Below the pieces are notes generated by a model that saw only the letters and a program-made list of their open reading frames with translations, made no database searches and was not told the DNA's origin. The position numbers and the translations under genes are program-made. From positions 43,075,269-43,139,268 of the forward strand of contig OX439041.1 of NCBI GenBank assembly GCA_949317995.1: DNA of 64,000 nucleotides, read 5' to 3'. The DNA comes from Acholoe squamosa. Lineage: Eukaryota > Annelida > Polychaeta > Phyllodocida > Polynoidae. This document shows positions 25,401-34,400 of this stretch, piece by piece (within the stretch, counting starts at the first letter, position 1; each line of letters begins with the position of its first letter).

Positions 25401-28400
25401 GTCCCACCATTGCTGCATCAGTGTCCCACCATTGCTGCGATGGTGCATCCATTCCCACCATCGCTGCATCAATGTCTCACCATTGCTGCATTCATGTCCA
25501 ACCATTGCTGCATTCATGTCCAACCATTGCTGCATCCATGTCCCACCATTTCTGCACCATTGATTCAACCATGTTGCACCATAGCTACATCCATGTTGCA
25601 CCACTGCTGCATCCATGCTGTACCATTGCTGCTTCCGTGCTGCCCCATTGCTGCATCCATGTCACATCATTGCTGCATCACTACAGGGGGCCCACATGCC
25701 CATATGCCCACAGGGCATTGACCGACATAACAAGATGTATCCTCCTTTGAGCCTAGGTGTCCCCAAGACACCAACATAAAAAGTAGTATCCTAGATAGGT
25801 TGCCATATTGGCAGTTTTAGTGCACCGCGAAAAGAACCACCTTGTAAGTACACATTAGGACTTCCCCCCCCCCCTCCTCCGCCCCAAAAGCATACAGGGG
25901 ATAGGTTGAGATGGTGATGCATGAAGAATGTATACATGTATTTCAGTACTTTCTTTTTGAGAATTTCAATGAGGAAAGCAGAGTATAGTCTATACGGCAC
26001 ATGGCTATTGTATTATTGACCAATGGGAAGCATCCCTGGCATTTACTGCGGAGACGGGGGCTGAAGGTGTTAGTCATAGTGCAGTCGGGGTCTAATGGCG
26101 GCCTCCATAGCCTAATGTGCTAATGCCCTATAAGGTAGCCCCCCCCCCAGAAAATCATAAAGATAGTGAGAGCATAGCTCTTGTAAACTGCTGTCCACAA
26201 TGTTCAATAAATTATACCATATTTACGATGCGGAGAGCGAGCTTCAGGTGCCTAACTGTGTGTTTGGCGCCAGTGGCGGTCAATGCATCCATATACCTCC
26301 GCCTAACTGTGCATTGCCGCCGAGAAATCCAGGTCACACCACCACAGCCAATCAAAGACGGGGACTGCGGGAGTGTTCTGCAGCATTCTAGGGCAGACCG
26401 GACGAAGGAGGTATAACCCTCCCATACATTTACAGTCTAAATCTCGGTCACCGGTCAAAATGAGCAGTCAGGACCCAACTATAACTGTCTGGGCGGGCAA
26501 GAAGGGTGGGAGGGGAGGGAGAGACCAGTCAGATTCTATACTCAATTTCCAGATACCCATATACAAATTCTTTTTGGTTGCTGAGATAATGTGCATCATG
26601 CCTATGAGGGCATTATTCTCACGTGTGAAAAATGTACCAAAAGTTATCAAGAAAACAAGGTAAATCGAACGTGCCGAATGCAATGAAACATACCGTACTA
26701 CAAGTCTGAATTATGAATCCCGGCCGAAAAAAAAATTGTTTTGAATCTTTACATGATGCCTGTTTTAAGGTCGACCTTAGCGGGTTCCTTTGATCGCATC
26801 TGGATGCACAAACTCTGAAAACAGGGTAAATCGATCATGCCGAATGCAATGAGACGTACTTAAAGTCCAAATTAGGAAGCCCCGCCAAATAAAAAAAATT
26901 GTTTTGAATCTTGATGTGATGCCTACTTTAAGGTCGACTTTAGCGGGCTCCTTTGATCGCATCTGGATGCACAAACTCTGAAAACAGGGTAAATTGAATG
27001 TGTCAAACGCAATGAGACGTACTACAAGTCCGAATTATGAACCCCCTCAGGGTGTCCGGCAGACCCCTTTGAAAAAGTAGGACAAAAGTAGGAAAATATA
27101 AGAAAAAATAGGATATGCAGAATAAACAATGCATGTGTAACAAACCTATTTATCCTCAGAATTGATAAGCTTATATGTAGAATCTATTAGGATAATATTC
27201 CAGAACACATTTAAATGGTGCTCAGTTTGTACCTGTATCAATGGTATGTGAAACATGATATACAGTGGTTTCATGAAGGCATTTACTGCGAGTCTGCTAC
27301 GTCAAAATGATGTACAGTAGCCATGTTGGAGCACAATGTGTGAAATAAAACAGTAAATTGTTTCTTTGTCATGAATTGTTGCCAAAGTATTGGGATTACT
27401 GATCCTAGATTGAGATTGAGAAATTGGCTAGTTGTTTCAGCATACTAACAGTTGAAACTTGTAATGATAAGTCTATGGCAAAGGTTTTGCCTCAACATGG
27501 CTGCCATACAAGATCTGTGAGGTACTAATTTTGTGAAACCCTCTATAAAACCTACTTAATATACACAGTTTTTGTATAATGTATTCATGTACCATAATCT
27601 CCCGCATAGAAGGCCGGCTCACGTAGACGGCACACCCCCAACTCAGAGAAGGCTGTTTCACGTAGAAGGCGCACCCATCCAGGCAGATATTTTGTCAGTT
27701 TAGTACTGTTCTATAGTAAAAATACCCCCCCTATAAGGCGCACCCCCAACTGAAGGCAATTTACCACCTGTGTAGAAGGCGCACCCCCAATCTGATTCAT
27801 GTAGAAGGCGCGCCTTCTACGCGGGAGATTACGGTACTACACAGAGGGTATCTCACAATATCACTCTCTATGTGGACCCCTGTCTATCACTCCACTGTGG
27901 TGACCCCTCATCTATATCTGACTGAAATTCCCATCTATTTGAACCTGTGAATGCCTGTACATCCAAACCCTGTGAGATCCACAACCTTCACTCCATAAAA
28001 CTTCTATCCACAGGTCGCCAAATGACCCATTACTATAGCTCAATTGATACCCTATAACCATTGTAATCCAACCCCCACTACTTTTGTCTTGTAAAGGCAA
28101 AAGAGGCTTTGTGAAAGTTTGAAAAGCTGTTAAGAATCTTACGCAGATTTGCCCACTGTCTTGGCACCAGTATCTGAGCAGAACATCACATTGTTTACAG
28201 TTTTGGGCATTCCTAGTTCCGTGGTATTGTAATGTGAAAGCACATCCAGTTTCACGGATCATACTAACAAGTTCCCTCTTTGAATATGGTCCGAGTCCAT
28301 CTGAGAGCAGATATGACACTTTGGAATTGCTCAGTGAAAAGTGTTGTGATGTCACACAGGGAAACATAATCTCAAATAAGTCAGACAATCCTTCAAAAGA

Positions 28401-31400
28401 CCGAAAGCTTAAATTGCTCTCACATACTTTGTGGGCCCATAGGATTTCAGCAATGGCAGTCTGTTCTTGCTGGGAAGCTGCTTGTCTGCACCATGAATGA
28501 ACTAGGCTTTTCTAGCAAAAAGTGACAAAACAGTACCTATGTCTAAGTCTAGCATGTCTACCCAATTACTACCGGGCCACATCCAATTTGGACAGTTTAG
28601 AGTGGTGGAGAGACAATTAGTAGACTACGAGGATGCCCATGACTCTATACTCATTATCATGACTCAAGGATCATTATCATGACTCTTTAATCTAGATTTA
28701 TGTATTCATGATCATTTAATATATATCGATATAGAAATACAGCATTGCTGTAATAGCTGCTCGGTCGTATCATCTAGATTTATGTACTTATGATCGGATT
28801 AGTAATTGCTCACTATTTGTCAGCAATTAGTCAATATATGTTACTTCATAGTCACTATATAACAGTAATTAGTCAATATACGTCAGTAATTACTCACTTT
28901 GTCAGCTATTAGTCAATATATGTAAGTAATTACTCATTATTTATCAGAAATTAGTCAATATATGTCAGTAATTACTCACTCTTTGTAAGCAATTAGTCAA
29001 TATGTGTCAGTAATAACTCACTATTTGTCAGCAATCAGTCAATATATAAGCAAAGGTTCACGAGTTGGAGGAATGTCGGGGGGTTATCGCACGCGCCGAT
29101 CAGTTGCCGTATCGCACGACGCCCGCAGGGCGGAGTGCGATACGGCAACTGATCGGCAAGTGCGATAACCCCCCGACATTCCTCCAACGAGTGTGCCTTT
29201 GCATTTATTTCATGTTATTTTATCTAAAACTGCTGAATTACAATAGAATTTACCAGAATGACTCCCCATGCGCATTGTTTACATCGCCATCTTGGAGCTA
29301 TGACATCACTAAATGGTCACGTGACCTCGCCGTGTGATATTTTCGTGGGTTATCTCACGGGGGGTGTGAGATACGGAGCTGCAATGGTAAGGCTATGGGC
29401 TGTCAGTATCTCGGGCATATCAACATGAAATAAATGCAAGTACTTTGTCATTACAATACTTGGTCAATATATGTCAGTAATTACTCACAATTTGTCAGAT
29501 ATTAGTCAATAGTGAGCAATTACTAACATATATTGACTAAATGCTGATAAAATGTAAGTAACTACTACCATGTATTGACTAATTGCTGAAAAATAGTGAT
29601 TAGTTACTAGCATATATTAACTTATTGCTGACAAATAGTCCATAGATACTGACATATTTTGACAAATACCAGTCAAGGCAGGATGCACAGGAGGAGGAAT
29701 CAATGGCTATTTCTCTGTTATATATTGACTATTTGCTGACAGATTGTGAGTAAATACTGACATGGATTGATAATTGCTGATATATAGAGTGACTAAGTAC
29801 TGACATATTGACTAATTGCTGACAAAGTGTGAGTAAATACTGATATATATTGACTAATTGCTGACAAATTGTGAGTAATTACTAATATATATTGAATGAC
29901 TGCTGACAAATAGTGAGCAATTACTAACATATAGACTAATTGCTGATAAATAGTGAGCAATTACTAACATATAGACTCATTGTTGATAAATAGTGAGCAA
30001 TTACTAACATATATTGACTAAATGCTGATAAAATGTAAGTAACTACTACCATGTATTGACTAATTGCTGACAAATAGTGAATAATTACTAACATATATTA
30101 ACTAATTGCTGAAAAATAGTCCATAGATACTGACATATCTTGACAAATACCAGTCAAGGCAGGATGCACAATTGAATCAATGGCTATTTCTCTGTTATAC
30201 ATTGACTATTGGCTGACAGATTGTGAGTAAATAATGACATGTATTCACTAATTGCTGACAAATAGTGAGTAATTACTAACATATATTGACTAATTGCTGA
30301 TATTAAGTCACTAAGTACTGACATATATGCCAGTACTTAGTCATTATAAAACAACATTAGTCCATATATGTCAGTAATTACTCACAATTTGTCAGATATT
30401 AGTCAAAAGTGAGCAATTACTAACATATATTGACTAAATGCTGATAAAATGTAAGTAACTACTATCATGTATTGACTAATTGCTGACAAATAGTGAATAA
30501 TTACTAACATATATTAACCAATTGCTGACAAATAGTCCATAGATACTGACATATCTTGACAAATACCAGTCAAGGCAGGATGCACAATTGAATCAATGGC
30601 TATTTCTCTGTTATATATTGACTATTTGCTGACAGATTGTGAGTAAATACTGACATGCATTGATAATTGCTGATATAGAGTGACTAAGTACTGACGTATA
30701 TTGACTAATTGCTGACAAAGTGTGAGTAAATACTGACATATATTGCCTAATTGCTGACAATACTGACATGTATTGACTAATTGCTGATAAATAGTGAGTA
30801 ATTACTGACACTTAGTCCATATATGTCAGTAATTACTCACAATTTGTCAGATATTAGTCAATAGTGAGCAATTACTAACATGTATTGACTAATTGCTAAC
30901 AAATAGTGAGTAATTACTAACATATATTGATTAACCGCTGACAAATAGTGAGTAATTACTATCATACCATAGCACTAACACTAACCTGTTATAGCCCTAA
31001 ACTCAATACATGTACCATAAAAACACAAATTAAAACACATAATGACGTCAACATTTTCAATCAAACACCAGAGAATAGAGAAATGGAAAGATATCCATTC
31101 AGTGCAAACAGGGCTTGCGCAGGTATTGATGTGTAAAGCTTATCAACAGTGATAATGCACTGGTAACTAGCATTTGGATTTAAAAGGTTTAAGCATGTGA
31201 TCAAGCAATGGCTGCCTCCATTGAACAACTTGTTTGATGCTATACAAAGGTAGAGGAGGGGTCTATCTTTTCTACTGTTCAGATTCCACTAGTCACTACG
31301 TGCAGTCAGTAGTTTATACTTGCAAGCATATGAATTCTATAAGGGACCAATGGAACATATCTATATTATATTGAACAGTACCAAGATACTGCATAATTAT

Positions 31401-34400
31401 GCTAATTATGCAAATAATATGCACGGATATGGAATGTTTGGTATCAATCTGGGGTGTTTCGTCCCCCTAAAGGACATGCCCCCCTAAAAAATTTGTTTCA
31501 GAAAAGAATAAGGGAAATAATTTTTTTGACTTGCGGCCTTTTCTGCCTGAGGCGGTCCACCTGCGCCCTGCCTCCAGCCAAAACCTGTTTTAAGTGTCAC
31601 CGGCGAAAAAGGGCAGGTTTGAGGAAGGAATGGATCGAAATATAGGCTTTTTTGGGACGCGGGGGCAGACGCCAGTCCAGGCACTGGCAGAGAGGTCCAA
31701 GAACTGGCAGTTTTACAAAATAAATCGTATCTCCCTTAATAATAGGAGTTTCCCATAGTGTGACCTATAGATAAAGGTTAGCTCGAGCTGGCGAACGTCA
31801 TGGCGGTCTTTATTTTCAAATCTGCACAATGGGAACAAAGTTGTCCCCAACTTAACGATCTTTTAAGGATAAATAAATGCATTGGTGCATCATGCTGACC
31901 TTATGGAATAAAATGACAGGTAGTCCAAGGGTCTCTCGGCTAATAAAAATGAGTTGAGTCTATTATACCAACCTAGCGATATTTTAGGCCTATTTAGCGA
32001 TCTTTTAAGCCTACAGCTTATTGATATGAGCTGTAGGCGGGTATAGAGGCATTGTGAGGGTGTGTGTGTGTGTGTGGGGGGGGGGGGGTTGGACTATGAC
32101 CTCTGTAGGCGAGATCTGAGTGGGTAGCTTTCTCAGCTTCATAGGTCTTATATAAATCCGTATTCTTATTGCCTATTTAGTCTGAGGCCATGTCTTAAAT
32201 ATTAAACCTTTGCAGGGACAGAAAAAAAATGAATAACTGAAATGACCTTAGCAAGGCCTAAGCGGTCTAGGTCACAATCTAATGATTTCAGTAGCTGAGC
32301 TATTGTGTCCGTTTTTGGTCGACAAATGGACGACGATTTCTCCCTGTTCTGGAACCTTATTCGGTAATGAGGATTAGTGGGTTGGAAGGGGCACAGTTTA
32401 ATGGGTTTTCTAGGTTCTATGGGTCTACGACCATACTCCAGGTACTGAGAGAGACATGGCCTTTCAAAATGGAAGATTCCAGGGGTGGTAATGCCGTAAT
32501 AATGGCGTATTACTCAGGGATGAAAGTCAACAATGACAAAAAACCTTGAAAAAGGAAACAACTTTAAATACACTGTATATGCCCTCCAGTCCCATCCATA
32601 AGTGTTACAGGGTTTGTGTGGTTGGGGGGGGGGGGGGCAGGCAGTAGGGGTTGTATAAGGGTGTAGTTTGTCCTCAAATAACAGGAAAAGCTGTTTTTCA
32701 AGATGTTGTTTGGATACTATACCCAAAATGTGCACATTATGGCCCTTTTGCAGAATATGACCTAGGATCTCTTCAGAATGCTACTGTATAGCTCTTTTCT
32801 AAGGTCTTGTTCGGATAGCATACCCAAAATATGCACCGCCTGGTAGTGGTACATTTGCACAACACGACCTAGGGTCCAAGTACAATGTTAAATGTATGCA
32901 GATAGGTCAAACGGTGCAGGGAATATATGACCAATATAGTTACATGGCGAAAGCATAACGTGCAGAAAAGGGGTATACTATCCGACACTCTTCTAGCATA
33001 GGAACTATAGCTTGCTGCTAAGACTACACTGAAGAGTGGAACAAACACCAATATAGAGGGGGAAGTTTTCAAGGAAAAACTTGAGAATCCTTGAAAACCT
33101 TGAACTAAATACTGGCATGCTGCCACTATGCAGTGTTGTGGGACCTGACTGTGTGCATGTATGCAGCCTCTGGAGGTAATTTGTGACTCCTTTATCCTGT
33201 TTTCAGAGAGTTTGAGAAAACTTATTTTTCTTAAGTGAGTGAAAAAAACCCTTGAAATCAAGGAAAACCTTGAACTCTTTCATCCCTGATTACTGATACA
33301 TTTTGAGTTAGAGTGCATCATGCCAGGCAAAGCATGATGCACAAATGAATCAATGCCCATTACACTGTAGTTTATTGGCAGATTTGGACATGTAATATAT
33401 CGATTCCAAGGTTTTCAACAATGCTGATTCCATTTTTTAAACTTTTAGATCCATATGTCCCATGGCGCGAAGAAACTGGGTCAGGCCACTACCAACAGAC
33501 AATCAAGGACGGCGACGCGGGATCAATGCGTCCATGTGCTTCTGGCTGTGTTCGTAAACACCTGAAAGCCTGGCGGTCCACTACTGGTCTAATATGCGAC
33601 AAAATGAATGAAATACTGGATAATTGTCACAGATATAATGTTTTATGGTCACAACTCATCAGTTTTTATTGCAGGACACCGGGAAATTGACTAAGTCGCC
33701 CATATGAGATGGCTAACATGTTGTCCATACAGAAGGGTTTACGAATGCATCGGGTGGCGGATCATGCCACTCCGTCAGCCAATTAAAGACAGGGACGCAC
33801 GGTCAATGCGTCCTGCGTCCGGCCACAGGGATGAAAGTCACAGAGCACGAAAAACCCTGAAATGGTCCAATATTCGCCTGAAAAACATGGGTTTCCATAT
33901 GAATGTATAGGGCCCTGGAACTTCAAAATCCCTGAAATCAGGGAATTCCCTGAAGACTTTCATCCCTGCGGCCAATTAAAGACAGGGACGTGGGGTTTCA
34001 GCCAATCACGGCGACTGGGGAGGGGGAGGGACGCCACTGTGTTGGAAGCCTTAAGGAGTTCCATGTAGTACATTTTGATATAATGAAGTAGTTCATGGAC
34101 ACAAATATAAATACCAAATCTTTAAATTTAGCAACTAAGAATCATGTTTTCATAAGTTATTCTTCACAAATGCTTGACACAACCAAAAGTAGTAAGAACA
34201 TTGATTTCTAAGCTTTCAATTTTTGTGTGAATTCATGAAATGTGGAACCTGCCCTGTAGAAGTCCTTACAACATGACGTCATATATTTAAATGAGCACCA
34301 ACGCGGATACTAGACTTGCCACATACCATTTCTGGTTTCCAATAATAGATTTATATAGTACTTGTCAACCAGTTGTCCTGACAGAAGGTATAAGCATGTC

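Larger units (their letters stand above)
27048..28640. mobile_element. hAT-like element copy B with transposase remnant
   Basis: Left end CAGGGTGTCCGGCAGACCCC as in copy A. The first 850 bp match copy A, then transposase sequence runs on the minus strand to about 28500. The right terminus is not visible. It is interrupted by a MITE at 27592-27834; copies A and C have the uninterrupted sequence. The tail phrase AGCATGTCTACCCAATTACT (28551) recurs at 34395, so fragments at 32340-32510 and 34300-35090 derive from the same family. Confidence 0.8.
28800..30965. repeat. AT-rich 22-bp duplex tandem array with orientation reversal
   Basis: Built from alternating 21-22 bp blocks GTCAGTAATTACTCACTATTT and GTCAGCAATTAGTCAATATAT. 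Units read in this orientation at 28800-29049 and 29450-29510, mostly reversed from 29510 to 30960, with another switch near 30320-30410 and near 30815. A longer unit containing CTTGACAAATACCAGTCAAG and GGCAGGATGCACA recurs at 29654, 30131 and 30548. Interrupted by the hairpin element at 29050-29445. Confidence 0.9.

Noticed and set aside
25317..25750. Two long overlapping plus-strand ORFs rich in His, Cys and Ser
   Set aside because: They run across a 21-bp minisatellite whose period preserves frame; low complexity and no initiation context.
32515..33288. 130-codon minus ORF at 32869-33261 as a transposase
   Set aside because: No transposase motifs or catalytic residues; it covers only part of a nonautonomous element.
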